Shown piece after piece: positions 1-12,424 of a stretch of 64,000 nucleotides of DNA. Within the stretch, counting starts at the first letter, position 1, and each line of letters starts with the position of its first letter. The notes beneath the pieces were generated by a model that made no database searches, was not told the DNA's origin, and worked only from the letters and a program-made list of their open reading frames with translations. The DNA lies in contig JANJXV010000016.1 in assembly GCA_024803745.1 (NCBI GenBank), positions 39,599,001-39,663,000 of the forward strand, given 5' to 3'. The position numbers and the translations under genes were made by a program. Origin of the DNA: Megascapheus bottae. Its lineage: Eukaryota; Chordata; Mammalia; Rodentia; Geomyidae.

Positions 1-189
1 AGCATTTCCCAGTTGATTTTACTTTTTTGTAGTAGCCCTCCTATGAATTACTGGTTAGGATTTTAAAGTGCCTATTTGTCAGAGTTTAGGACTCACCATG
101 CCTCATGTAGAAAGGAGAAAATGATCTCTGAGAGTTGTTAAGTGCGTAATTCAAAGCCAAAGAACAGAGAAAAGGAACCCTGGAGTCCG

Positions 190-1140
190 AACTTGTTTTG
201 CCTTTCCTTCAGACTCACATCGTGACCAAAACGCGCGTGGAACATTCTCCTCCACCCCACAGTACCCATCCTTCGCTTCTGAACATCTTCTCCTATACTT
301 ACTAGTTCTATCTACCATGAATCCACGAGGTCCACTGATGGTTTTCACAATGCCCACATCAGAAACAGGACAGCCGCAATCTGCAGGGAGCCCCGGGGTC
401 CTCCAACCCGCGCGTGTCTGTGCACAGGGGCTAAGCTGGCCTGGTCCCTTCCACGCGCAGGTGTCAGCAAGGCTTGAGATCTCTGGCCATTCCGAGGATC
501 AAACTGCAAACCGGCAAACCGTAATGCTACATAGAGAGGGGGGGGGAATACCAGTGGAGAGGGAAATGAATGCCCACTGAGACTCGTGCCAGGTCTCCGT
601 CTGGTGAAGTGGAGTTTGATGCGCAAAACAGGGCTCACGCCATGCAGATCCTGGAAATTGTCTTTCAGGATTCCATCTTACCAAAAACGAGTCATGTGAA
701 AGAGCCCACACCCTGGACCCTGGCTTCGCTGTCACAACAGTCATTTCCCAACACACCAACTCTCTCTGCTTTCACCGGGGAGGCTCAGTCACTGTGCAAT
801 TTTCCATGGTGGTGAGATGGCCCCGAAAAAATGGGCTGCCACTGGGTCTCGGGCTTGACTCCCTGTCCACTGATGGACTGGAATGGAAACCAGTGGAGTC
901 CACTGGGTGGTTAGAGAGGTGTGTGCCAGGAATAAGACTGCGCCTGGGCTCAGCAATCGATATGGACTTGTCCTGGTTGAATCTGATCTGCCTGGGACCC
1001 CGCAGGATCTCACAGCGGGTCTGAATCAGCTCCCCCAGAGCGTGTTCTCTCCAGGACACTCGCAAAGCATCAGCTGCTATGTCAGACAACACATGTTCTG
1101 CGCCTCAACACAGCAGGTTTTCTTCCTCTACGGACTGAAC
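190..1140. other. GC- and CpG-richer unique block
   Basis: This stretch is clearly richer in GC and retains many CpGs (for example the cgcgcg/acgcgc clusters near 230 and 410-460) compared with the AT-rich flank. No reading frame longer than about 120 codons occurs, and none resembles a known protein. The part around 900-1020 (an aataag hexamer, then a stretch ending in ctcaca) is reminiscent of the 3' end of a retroviral LTR, but I found no matching second LTR, primer-binding site or duplicated target, so that reading stays speculative. A CpG island remnant or an unrecognised repeat is equally possible. Confidence 0.3.
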
Positions 1141-1200
1141 TTTTTCTTTTGTGTGATCCTGGGGCTTGAACTGAGAATCTGGGCACTGTCCGTGAGGCAT
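1141..1200 (-). repeat. IDL-Geo right-monomer fragment
   Basis: 'cctggggcttgaactgag...ctgggcactgtccgtgagg' is the reverse complement of the conserved end of the Geo monomer. Only about 45 bp remain. Confidence 0.6.
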
Positions 1201-1205
1201 GCAAG

Positions 1206-2600
1206 TCAATTTACTACACAAAGTTTATCACTAAACTCTTGATAGGTTCCCTGTAAAGGAATATATCAATGGTAGAAACACCACACACACACGTACATAC
1301 ACTAATATCCTACCCCTCCTCTGCTGCCTAGAGAGTGAAACTGAGCACGCACCAATACAGTGACATTAATACCCACATCTTCCAAGGATTTGTCACTAGA
1401 ACCCAATTTCCACAGGAATTACTAATGAAAAGCGCACCAAGTAATTTTCTGGCTTTATTTTAAAAGAGTCCATCAAAATTACTTCTGTTGTAGATAACCG
1501 TAGTGGGCCATTAAAGTGAATCCAAAATCCACTTCATAGGAAGGATTTTGTAAGGTGAAAGTGCTAAGCTGATGCCATTTTCAAGTGAGCTTTTCTCATA
1601 ATCTTGGTGGAAGCAAGCACAGGCCTGGCTTCAAACGGAAGAGAAAACAGAATCTCCCAGCTGTTAAGAACACATCTCTGCCTGCTTTCAGCCTGTGAAA
1701 AGATGGTGCTCAGTCTGCCCACTCATTTCCATGTCATCTGTGCACTGGCTTGTTTGAATGCCGTGAATATATATATATATATATATATATTGTTCAGTAC
1801 TAATAATCCATGAGACATGTTGATTAATTTTATTGATAGAATAATTTACCCCACTGAGCAAAGACTAATCCAAGTAAGGTATAGAGCATTTGAATTACTC
1901 AAGGGACCTGAAATTTATTTGAATTGAAAAGGTTTTTTTTTCCTTTAAATTCATAATTCATGATGCATCCAGCTAGACTTAAATTATCTGCTTGGGTATA
2001 AAAAAATTATAATTGAAAATTTTCTGTAAGCATTCACTTTTTTCATTTGATTTTAATGTCTCATTGTTCTATTTACTTAAAAATAGATTATTTCCCTTCA
2101 TAATACAGTTATTCTTACATTGACTTCACATACATATTTTCTTACAATTAGCCTAGCCCAAAGAGAATAAATTTGTACATGTACAAATTGATTTTTTCAG
2201 TCCCTTTTGCAGTATGGGCTTCAAAGTAAAAAAAGTATTAATACATCTACTTACACTTTTTAGCAGTTCACAGGCTAAGCATCAACTTGCTTACTTATGG
2301 ACTGTACCTTGAAGACTTCACCTGATGTTATGGTTTGCATATCTCCTCAATACTATATAGGACAGGATTGTCAAACTTGCACTTGAAGACATGGTTAAGT
2401 AATTCAGTTTAAACAGGAAAGCAGTACCTATTGAGAAATAAGCCACGGCTGAATTTGCAAAAACATTATAGAAAGTCTGCAGATTTTAAACATACTGAAA
2501 GAAAAATCACAGGGGAATCAAAATAATTATTAAGATGTGTGTGGGAATGGATAGCATATTGGAGAGAAAATCTGAAGAGACATAGGATGCTTTGTTTATG
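1206..2600. other. Unique AT-rich DNA with a short (AT)n run
   Basis: No gene or recognisable repeat apart from (AT)n at 1767-1791 and a perfect 20-bp palindrome at 2171-2190. Confidence 0.6.
2171..2190. repeat. Perfect 20-bp palindrome
   Basis: aatttgtaca followed directly by its exact reverse complement tgtacaaatt. Confidence 0.9.
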
Positions 2601-2611
2601 AATTAAATGTC

Positions 2612-2920
2612 TCAGGCCTACTGGGCTCAGTGGGTTAACCTGTATTCTAGGTATTCAGGAAACAAAGATTAGGAAGAACATGATTTGAGGTCAGCATTGG
2701 TGGAAAAGATTATACACACATACATATATATCTATATATATATGTAAGTATATATATAATATATAGTAGCCTCATCTCAATCAGCAAATTAGTCATGGTT
2801 CTATGTGACTTTGATCCCAACTACATGAGAGACACCAGTTATTTTTCAATTAACACTCAAGGCTGTCTTGGGATAAAATCACAAACTCTAGCTGAAAAAA
2901 TAAGACAAAAAATGAAAGAA
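2612..2920 (+). repeat. Degenerate B1-like SINE remnants with an internal (TA)n tract
   Basis: 'ggctcagtgggttaacctgtattctaggtattcagg...' and, after the TA-rich tract at about 2715-2765, 'gatcccaactacatgagaga' resemble 7SL-derived left monomers. Similarity is weak. Confidence 0.35.
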
Positions 2921-3928
2921 TAATATAAATTAACTGTGAGGCTGTAAATTCAAATACTTGGACTGACAAAATGTAAACTAACTGTACAAGTATCTGTGCT
3001 TTGAATGGATCCTTGATAAAATTTAACTTACAAATATTCTTTAATGGAATCAGTAATTATTGCTTGCATTTATATATTTAATTAGTTACCCAGAGTTTTC
3101 TCCCAATCACTGACTGAAGGTATTTCAGCAATTGAGTCTTACATTTTATTGCAGTCAGACTGATTAAAGATATGTAAAGAATTAGGCTAATTTCAAATTT
3201 GTTATTTCAAGAACAATGTTCTGTACATGTATATATGAAAGACAGAGGAAAAAATGTTTCATTTATTTATTAGCTTAAGCAAAGCTTCAGAAGAATGAAC
3301 ACATTTTACAAACTCTTTAATTTTATCTCTAATCTTCCCAGAAACTAAATATCTTCTTGGCTAATTAAAGGAATTTTTTGTATATGCTGTAACAGAAATG
3401 AAGGCTTTCTTCAGCTAGTATAAGGGTCTCGTGTCTCTGCTCTATATACTTCACAACTGTGCGAGGAAAATTGTCATTAAAATTCCTCATGAAATTCTGT
3501 CTACATTTGCCAACATGATTTTCTTCAAGTACAAGATCTTTTTTCATGATTTCAGTTTTTATTAGCATTTAAATTATTTAATTGGTAAACAGAGCTGGTG
3601 TATGTTGAAGGTACACAATAGGATATATGTATACACTATGTAATAATTACCCCGATAGAATTCATGAATGCATTCACATTCCAACCCCAAATTAGTTCCT
3701 CTTGCATCTTAAACTTATGCCTTTGGAAAAGCCCTTATTGATCTATTAGAATTGTTTTTTAATCTTGGAGTTCTTCTTGCCCATCCATCCTATTTTATTA
3801 GCACAAAATGTTTTTCCTTCTAATGTAGTTCACATAGCACTGTGGCTCATCACTGCGATGAGGGAGATAACCTGAAGTTCTGACTAATCAGAACTTGATA
3901 GACCTAACACAAGGGAGAGTTGCTCTTT
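2921..3928. other. Unique AT-rich DNA
   Basis: No gene or repeat recognised. Confidence 0.5.
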
Positions 3929-4053
3929 AAAACTGACTAAGCCTCCAAGTGATAGAGCTCTAGCCTTGAGAAAGTCCAAGGACAGTGCTCAGGCCCTGAG
4001 CTCAAGCCCAGGACTGGCAAAAAAAAAAAAAAAAAAAAAACTGACCAAGCCTC
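3929..4053 (+). repeat. 5'-truncated SINE (Geo monomer only) with target-site duplication
   Basis: The body at 3946-4020 holds only the right monomer, starting inside it at 'aagtgatagagctctagcc', and is followed by A20. A 17-bp target duplication with one mismatch flanks it (aaaactgac[t/c]aagcctc at 3929-3945 and 4037-4053), so the copy inserted already truncated. Confidence 0.85.
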
Positions 4054-4929
4054 TAAAGCTACTGTACTAATGCAAATTTTATCTCAGGCTAACCTTTGAG
4101 TTTTAACAAGCAGATAAGAAGCAGTTGTGTTCTTTGCACAGAAAGTTCATCAGTCAAATTCTACATTAGTGTTCATTCAACTTGAGACAGAAGTGTTTTC
4201 TTACAAACCCTGCTATCTGCACTGCTCATGGATGACAGCCCATCTCTTCTGCTCCTCCCCCTTTACCACCATTCACAATCATCCATAAATAGTCTGCAAT
4301 TCCATGCTTCATATGCTTTCTTTGCCATTGTTGTCAATGATTACTTTTTTATTCCTGTTGAGGTTGATTTTCAAATATTTCCTCTTGCAAAAGGCTATTG
4401 TGTCTATCTCAGTTTATATTTATTTAATTATTTTCTTTGAATAATTTTGTTCTGCTTAGGTCAGTTTAAAGATTATCTTCTCTTCTGAATTCATTCAACT
4501 ACTTATATATTTCTTAAAATATTCATTACAGAAGGAGTCCTGAAAAATATCAGTCTCCAAAGATTCATGGGAAAGGAAGAATAGCTACAAATATGCCATT
4601 TGAATTTAAGAACCATTCTTTTAGATGTTCTCATGGATGGTACAGAAACATGCATATTGTACATTTCAGAAAGAGATTTAGTAAGACAGGTTGTTTTTAC
4701 TGGGTCTTAAAGTGCTTAGTGTCTAACTCAGAGTAAATGAGTGGAAGAGGCTTTTTCCATGTACACATTTCAAGCTGAGAAATTGCCACTGAAACTCTGA
4801 CAATCCTTAACAAGAAGATGATGAGTCCCCAGGAAAAATTCATCCCTGCTCCACTTCTTTGTCAGGGTTCTGTGCTCTTAAGAAGAAAAGGAAAGTCTTG
4901 TGCAGCTTCAATTTGTGTCATCAAAATGG
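4054..4929. other. Unique AT-rich DNA
   Basis: No gene or repeat recognised. Confidence 0.5.
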
Positions 4930-5460
4930 CATCATATTCCAATCACAAGCATTGATGAGCTTGGGCAGGGGACCAGGAACACTCTTGGTGGGATTGTAAA
5001 CTAGAGAATACATTGTAGATGTCAGTATGGAGATTTCTCAAAATACTGAAAATAGAACTCTTGTATATTCCTGCTATACCTCCCATGGACATGTTTCTCC
5101 GCAGAAATTTAATGTAGTGTACAATAGAGATGCATGTGCATTCTTATCAGTGCCAAGCTATCAATCAGCCTAGAATCCATCAACTGATAAACAGCTGAAG
5201 ATAATGTAGCAAATATATACAATAAAGTATTGTTTAGCCATGAAGATGAATGAAGTATGCTCTGAATAGGAAACTTGATGGAATAATTTTAAACCATCAC
5301 AGTAAGCAAAATCAGTTTTGGTTGAGAAAGAAATATATCGCAGATGATTTCTCAACTACAGATTACAGACATTAAAAAATTGAGTGTAGAATGGGAGGAC
5401 AATAAAGGTTGAAAACACGTGACTAGGGAGGTTGAAGGTAAAGGAAAATTAAAGGCAAAC
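4930..5460 (+). mobile_element. Old L1 3'-end fragment
   Basis: The order of motifs is that of the end of L1 ORF2 and the 3'UTR: 'aacactcttggtgggattgtaaactag', 'ggagatttctcaaaatactgaaaatagaac', 'tagaatccatcaactgataaaca', 'acagtaagcaaaatcag'. It is strongly diverged, with many indels and stops, and 5' truncated. Confidence 0.75.
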
Positions 5461-6240
5461 ATTTTATTTACTTGATAACACATGTGTATAAACAATACTA
5501 ACACATATTTTGAAGAAAAAATAGGTTAAAAAAGAGTAATTGAAGAACTGAATGTGATCCAAGTACATTGTAAATTTGTATGGTAATGTCACAATGAGCA
5601 TACTAACAGAATTGAGCAAACTTAAATTTCTAGTTTTAAAAAGTTCAGGTAACCTTTTCTATAGAAGACTTTCCCCCAAAGTGCACACCTTGTAACTGTG
5701 AGGAAACATTAAAGATATTCTCCTGCAATACATGTGACAAATTTATTGTACTACTGAAATAGTGAGAAGTTTTTCAACACTAACCACAGAACACACACAA
5801 TGATAGAGAATCCAGGCATTCAAAAGTGTCCCATTAACTCCAATTCCATTATGTTGAATGAAAAGCTAGATTTGTCTATGACTTAAAATAAAAATCACCT
5901 TCCCTTAGAAGTTAAAAAGAACCTTTCAGAGAAATAGGAAACTAACAATCAAACGGGAAAGAATTTGAATGTGAATTATTTTTAAGAACATGTTTTAAAC
6001 TCGAAAAGGATCCACTCCTAAAAGAGTACTTTAACTTTTCTTGTTCCAGTTCTCACATAGCGATGCCCTGGTGGGGTCTTAACAAACCAACAGCAACTTC
6101 TCTAATGCTTTAGCTAGGACATAGACTTTTACATAAAACTTATATATCTATTATATAATATTTAAACAGCATGATACTTCTGTAATAAAGTCCACGTCAT
6201 TTATCTACATTTCATAATACAAATGTAGAACCTAGCAACT
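5461..6240. other. Unique AT-rich DNA
   Basis: No gene or repeat recognised. Confidence 0.5.
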
Positions 6241-6392
6241 ACTCTTTTTTTTTTCTTCCCTGTTCCTGAGGCTTGAACTCAGGGTCTGAGCACCATTCTT
6301 GGTCCTTCTCAGGCAGTGTTCTAACACTTGAGCCACATCACTGCTTCGGTAGGCTAGCACTCTACCCCTAATCCATGCTCTTGGCCACAACT
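6241..6392 (-). repeat. IDL-Geo SINE, diverged
   Basis: Poly-T start, then 'ggcttgaactcagggtctgagcacc...cacttgagccaca...gctagcactctacc' in reverse-complement order of the two monomers. Confidence 0.85.
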
Positions 6393-6734
6393 ATAGACAA
6401 TAGCATTAAGCTCATGTGTGCTTCCTATTCACACTTATTTTTTCAGGATGGCACAGATAGCACTGGAATGAAACAAGTGATCTCTTTACTTTGGTTAAAA
6501 GGAGACTAAAAGAGCTATTCTGAAATGTGGAAAAGAATCTTGTAAAATACAGTATACAAAAATAATCAGATAAAGGGCCACTACTTTTGTTCATTACTTG
6601 TGAACATGGAATATCATCCATGTAATTGTGCAGCATTTTTAGAGTAACAGTTTCATGGAAATGATAATATGGAGTACTCTTGCATTTTCACAGAGCTTGT
6701 GATTATTTTTACCAAAAGAAATGTATCACAGATT
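6393..6734. other. Unique DNA
   Basis: No gene or repeat recognised. Confidence 0.4.
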
Positions 6735-7115
6735 AAAACATTGCTGTACAATCCAGCAATTCCTGAGCTGGGTAAATACACAGAAGAGAGGAGAAGGTGA
6801 TAAATGACACCCAAACTTCCCATGTTGGATTCCATGAATCCATGAATTCAACTCTCATGAGTTGAATCTGTAAAGAACATGCAGCATACATACACATATT
6901 CACCTAAAAATGACTGAGAAGTCATTTGGGGCAACAGGAATGGATGAGGGGGAGGTGCTGTACTATGTGGAATAAGCTCACAGAAAGAAAGGAACACTGC
7001 AAGATAGCTTAAGTGCAACATAAGGTGTGGATCTCAGGGACGCTGAGTGAACAGTGGTTACAGGGAATGGCCAGTGAAGGGGAGGGGAATGGGGATGGCA
7101 ACGGTGTTTGTGAGA
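6735..7115 (+). mobile_element. Ancient L1 3'-end fragment
   Basis: Diverged but ordered L1 landmarks: 'caatccagcaattcctgagctgggtaaatacacag', 'tgtggaataagctcacagaaagaaa', 'acagtggttacagggaatgg'. It resembles old mammalian L1M tails. A hairpin lies inside it at 6846-6867 (9-bp arms attcaactc/gagttgaat, 4-nt loop). Confidence 0.55.
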
Positions 7116-7341
7116 GCCAGACCTTCTACTGTCCTATGGCCCAGCCCAATCACTGTATTAGAAGTGCAGAGCATGCGTATTGAAAGCAGTTAAAAGTAAT
7201 AAGAATGCAATCACAACAAGGAAATGATTAACGTTTCGGAGGATGGGTTAGCTAATTATTCTGAGTTGGGTACTACTCAACAAGCGCATTACTAAAACAA
7301 CACATTTCCCCTTATAAATACATGCAGTTATTGTGTCAATC
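7116..7341. other. Unique DNA
   Basis: No gene or repeat recognised. Confidence 0.4.
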
Positions 7342-7505
7342 CTAGCATGCTCGAAGCCCTGGGTTCAATTCCTCAGTACTCCACATACACAGAAAAAGCT
7401 GGAACTGGCCCTCTGGCTCAAGTGGTGTAGCGCTAGCCCTGAGTAAAAAGTGTCCAAGGGCAGTGCCCAGGCCATGAGTTCAAGCCCCAGGACTGGTAAA
7501 AAATA
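7342..7505 (+). repeat. IDL-Geo SINE, 5'-truncated
   Basis: Starts in the ID-like monomer at 'tagcatgctcgaagccctgggttcaattcc' and runs through the Geo monomer to 'ccccaggactggtaaaaaataaa'. It belongs to the type with the longer 'gagtaaaaagtgtccaag' middle. Confidence 0.92.
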
Positions 7506-9972
7506 AACTAATGTGTGCTCACTTCCATCTGCTGGCTCCTTTCACCTGGGGGTGTCGGCAACATTGCAGTGTTTTGTTTAAAGATCCACAAGATGGATAA
7601 AATATCAACATTCACTTCAGGGCAGTCAAGGGCAGGATAAGGTCACATATACAATGATCTCAAAAGAAAGAAGCTGCTCTCCTCATAGTACCCTCATCAC
7701 CCCCATTACCGCCTCGTGTGCACAGGCTCTCCCTCACTTCTTGTTCTGTACTCTAAGTGCAGAGCAAATTGGAGAGTCCAAATTAGAATTCTGGTATATT
7801 TTTTCCTTTGTGAGTTTAATTAACTTGCAAAGAATTCGATGAGCTTGAGACAAAACTTTGTTTTTATTGTACTGCTTTTCAAATGATGGGATCATGAATG
7901 GATGCGATTACAGAAGCTTCTATCCAGAAGGTAACAAAACTAACACCATGTTTCTTCCCGACAAATAAATTGACACTAAAGAGGATGAGAACATTAGCTT
8001 CAGGTTGTCACAGTCTTCTTTTGATGAAGACACTGTCCTACACCGTGAACAATGAAACTCACTTTAAACATTCTCACAGGTCCCACCACATTCTCTCACA
8101 TCCCAGGTTCCCATTTTCAATTCCCAGTTCACCTAGGCATCACCAGTTTCCTGTTCTAGCGCTTAGCAAGGTGACCTCAGTAACAAGCCAATGACTTTCT
8201 TCCCCTCGTGTCCTGAAACGCTCACGTTTTACAACCATTGTGTTCTTTGGAAAATAGCTCTGAGAAGGTGATTGTCACCCATTGTTCCTTCCGGAGGGAG
8301 TGATAAGCATGACCCTGGAATGAGAATTTGTGATATAAGAATAAAGATCAATAAAATTAAGGACTAGGAGGCATCTTTTAACAGCTGACTTTACCATGCC
8401 CTGTTATAGAGTGAGTTCTTTATGCTCACCGTCCCCTTTTCTAAGCACTATAGAATAAAATACGCAGTCTCCAGGAATTCCATCTCGTGAACAGAAATGG
8501 TGGCCCTAATATGAAAACGCATTTTCTAAAAAGAAACTCTTGAAAAAATAGTTGCCTCTTCTTGAGGTTATTACACATTAAATAGGAGCTTTTAGTATGA
8601 GAGAATTAAATAAACAAGTTGATAAAGTAAAATAGATTAATAAAACACAATGGAATTTAAGGAACTTTTAAACTTGGTGTTCAGTCTTGGTTGATTAAAT
8701 CTGCAAATCCAGTAGTCAGGTTTCAATGTTTCAGAAAATACAATCTGTCTAACATCACTATGCATTCAATTTTTCTCTGTAAAGTAGCTTATATATAATT
8801 CTATATGTAAAAAGAATTTTGTTGGGCCCATTGGGTTAACTTAATTCATTGAATGATGCAAATGAAAGTGATTTAAAAGTGTTAGTCTAGGAAAATAATG
8901 AAAGTGTGCACTTAGCACTGTGAATTTCAGAGTTCTAGCTGATAAGACAGAAGCACTGTTAAAATATGACTCACATTAACATGAAGAAAGATCTTTTACA
9001 ACTTACTGGAATGTTAAACTTGAGCATAGGCAGTATGATTTTTTTTCTCTCTAAAGCAATGAAGTTTTAAATTACAGTCATTGTTAAATAAGGAGTGCTA
9101 TATGTATAACATTTCCTCAGGCTACTAGGTTCACATGCCTAAAAATTAGCTGCTGCCCTAAGAAATATATTTCTATTATGGCAATTTTATCTATTCATCA
9201 CTACTATCTGGTAGCAATTGTAATGTTAAATGTAAAAATGCACTTTTCTGGTTTCTTTTTCCAAACACATGGAAAACTTTTTATAGGTTTTATTTGAGAT
9301 AGGATTGTATGTCTTAGGTGATCAGTCAAATTTTATTCCAATGGATACTATAACAACAGGCTGCTAATTATGATGTTTACCCCAAACCTGAAAAAAATGT
9401 TTTATTCTCATCTACAATGACACCTGTTGGTCCACATGGTAAAATGTCCTCAGTCTACTCATGGTACATTAATGCTAATGTGTGTGAACATTGTAGACTG
9501 CAGGGGAATTCTGGTGCATAAGCTGTAGTGTGATTTTTACGATAATACCTGATGATTATAATGTGCAGTGTCTTGCTTGATCTTGCATATTTTAAAGACC
9601 TAAAGATTTGCATGAGTTTAAGTAGTATGGCTGGTATTACATAGCAATAAAATAAGCTCATTTGCTACTTAATTTGGCTAAGAAGAGCATTTGCTAGATA
9701 ATATGTATTGTACTGCCATCTAAAATTATAATTCTGCTTCCTTTAAAGGAAAGAATTTTTAAAACTTTAGAACTACACAGGATAGAAGATTAAATAAAAG
9801 AACTATTAATCTAGTTTAAACTTGAATATTCCATAATTACCCACCTTGGATTTAGCATACATGTAACATCCTTTTCACAATCTGGCAAACCTTGCTTACA
9901 GAGAAAATAAGAGAAGAAAAATGTAAATTCTATTTTCATATGTGTTTAGGTGGTTTTATGCTGACTGGGTAA
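7506..9972. other. Unique AT-rich DNA
   Basis: About 2.5 kb without a recognisable gene or repeat. Confidence 0.5.
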
Positions 9973-10195
9973 AGAAAGCGGGTGAAATGTCAGTTCACAA
10001 CTATGTATGAGTGGTTTCAAATGGGAAACTGGTATGATCCAATACACACTTTTACTTAAGTCAAACTGGAGGAAACAATTTTTCTGCTGAAATAAAAGCA
10101 CCTTTTCAAGATCCTTCTGAAGAAGAAAAATTTGATCTAGAACTTTCTTGTGATTCATCTGAGATAAATTGATAGACAGAAATAAACAAGCTGAG

Positions 10196-10368
10196 TGACA
10201 GTTAGTAACACATATAAACCTAGCTACTCAGGATGCTGAGATTCAATAAGTATAATCATTTGAAACCACCCTAGGTATGAAAGTCTGTGAGACTCCTCTC
10301 TAATTAATGACCAGAAAAAAAGGAGTGGTACTCTGGCTCAAGTACTACAACCAACAAAATAAAGGAAG
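10196..10368 (+). repeat. B1/Geo composite SINE, diverged
   Basis: 'cctagctactcaggatgctgag' (7SL-like left half), then 'ctaattaatgaccagaaa...ggtactctggctcaagtac' (start of the Geo half), ending in an A/G-rich tail. Confidence 0.75.
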
Positions 10369-10369
10369 A

Positions 10370-10373
10370 AAGA

Positions 10374-10447
<74 letters not shown>
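10370..10447 (+). repeat. (GA)n microsatellite
   Basis: About 78 bp of GA repeats with one interruption, grown from the tail of the preceding SINE. Confidence 0.95.
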
Positions 10448-10452
<5 letters not shown>

Positions 10453-10460
10453 GGTGAAAT

Positions 10461-12110
10461 CAAGAAAATGATCCCATTCACAGTAGCCTCCTAAAGAATA
10501 AAATACTTAGAAATTAACTTAACCAAAGATGTAAAGGAATTATTCAATGAAAACTATAAAAGCCTAATAAAAGAAATTAAAAAGGAAATGGAAAGACATC
10601 CCATGCTCATGGGTAGGGAGAAACAAAACAGTGAAAATGGTCATACTGCCAAAATTGATATACAAATCCAACGTAATTCCCATCAAAATCCCAAAGACAT
10701 TCTTTATTGAAATAAAAGATATAATCCAAAGGTTCATATGGAACAAGAAAAGACATAGAATAGCCAAAACAATTCTAGGCAATAAGAGCAATGAGGGTGG
10801 TATTACAATACCAGCCTTCACACTCTACTATAGAGCCATAATAACAAAAACAGTATGGTATTGGCATTGCTCATTGGATCAGAATAGAAGATCAAGAAAT
10901 AAAACCACATACCTATAGTCAACTTGTATTTGACAAAGGAGCCAAAGATATACAGTGGAACAAACAGAGCCTATTCAATTATTGGTTCTGGCAAAACTGG
11001 GCAGCCACATGCAGAAAACTAAAAATTGACCCTAGTCTTGTGCCATGCACAAGCATTAACTCAAAATGGATCAAAGACCTCAGTGTCAGACCAGAAACCT
11101 TGAAACTGCTACAAGATAGAGTTGGAGAGACACTTGAACTCATTGGCACAGGAAAAACTTTCAGAACAGAATCCCAGAGTCACAACAGATTGGAAAGAGA
11201 CTCAATAAATGGGACTACCTAAAAAAAAGTGTTTCTGCACAAATAAAAGCATAGCCAAAAAAGTAGAAAGGCAGCCAACCAACTGGGAAAAGATATTTAC
11301 CAATAATACATCAGACAAATGCTTAATATCCAGTAGCTGCAGGGAACTCAAGAAACTAATCCCCCCAAACCCAACAAACCAATCTCTAAATGGGCAAGGG
11401 AACTAAAGAGAGACTTATCAAAAGAAAAAGTTAAAATAGCAGAAAAGCATATGAGAAAATGCTCATCATTCATGGTCATAAAGGAAATACAAATAAAAAC
11501 AACCCTAAGATACCACCTTACCCCAAAAAGAATGACCAACATTTTGAACTCAATGACAGATGCTGGTGGGGTTGTGGAGAAAATGGGACCCAGCTGCACT
11601 GCTGGTGGAGTTGCAAACTAGTTCAGCCACTCTGGAAAGCAGTGTGGAGGTTTCTTAAAGAACTGAAAATAGACCTTCCTGGGCATCTATCCTGAACATC
11701 ATAACCCAGGATATGATAAGGACACCTGCTCAACTATGTTTATCTCTGCACTCAGATGCCCTACTGCAGATGAATGGATACAAAAATGTGATATATATAT
11801 ATATATGTATATATATGCAATGGAATTCTACATAGTCAACAGACAAGATAAAACAATGGCATTTGCAGGGAAGTGGATGAATCTAGAGCGAATCATATTG
11901 AGTGAGACAAGTCAAGACCAAAGGAACAAAAGGCACATGGTATCCTTAATATATGGATATTAGATCCAAACAGTAAAAGAACAATGACTCAGTATTTGCA
12001 TACCCAATGCTATGGGCATGGTATTGGAAATATAAACACAACTATATAGACATCATTTGAAATATAATATAAAAATTAATGTTAATAAATTATTTAAAAA
12101 ATAAGATAGT
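10461..12110 (+). pseudogene. 5'-truncated L1: degenerate ORF2 C-terminal part plus 3'UTR
   Basis: L1 ORF2 encodes the endonuclease/reverse transcriptase that copies L1 RNA into the genome. Here only the region downstream of the RT domain survives. In order there are segments matching [87 protein letters not shown] and PTADEWIQKCD, interrupted by many stops and frameshifts. About ten codons are missing just before the PTADEW motif, and a TA microsatellite (about 11790-11818) interrupts the part after it. A short AT-rich 3'UTR follows. It is dead, has no ORF1 or 5'UTR, and has no obvious poly-A or target duplication. Confidence 0.9.
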
Positions 12111-12424
12111 GAAATATATTTTGCGATAAGAGATGAAGGAGAGAAGAGATACTTAAACAGGAACCAATTGTAAAAAAATTAGTATATTATCAGTCACATT
12201 TTGGGTGATTTCGTGATCGTTAGAGGTTATTCATAGAAAAATACAAGTGAATTTGAAACTGACAAAAAATGAAAATTAAAATTCAGAAAGCTTACCTCCT
12301 TTGTATACAGTAACAGGAAATTTGACATAATATAAACCAATTTATCCAATAGCAGTGCTATTTCTACAATAATTGTATGTCAATGAGGATCAAAATATTT
12401 CAACAAATATAAAATTCCTTAACA
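12111..12424. other. Unique AT-rich DNA
   Basis: Nothing recognised. Confidence 0.4.

Larger units (their letters stand above)
9973..10460 (+). repeat. Block bounded by an exact 16-bp direct repeat
   Basis: agaaagcgggtgaaat occurs at 9973-9988 and again at 10445-10460, directly after a (GA)n tail. The enclosed 456 bp comprises about 200 bp of unknown sequence, a B1/Geo-type SINE and the tail, as in a single retroposed unit flanked by target duplications. Confidence 0.55.

Noticed and set aside
696..1014. Possible solo LTR
   Set aside because: No matching target duplication, TATA box or second LTR, so it was kept only as a remark on the GC-rich block.
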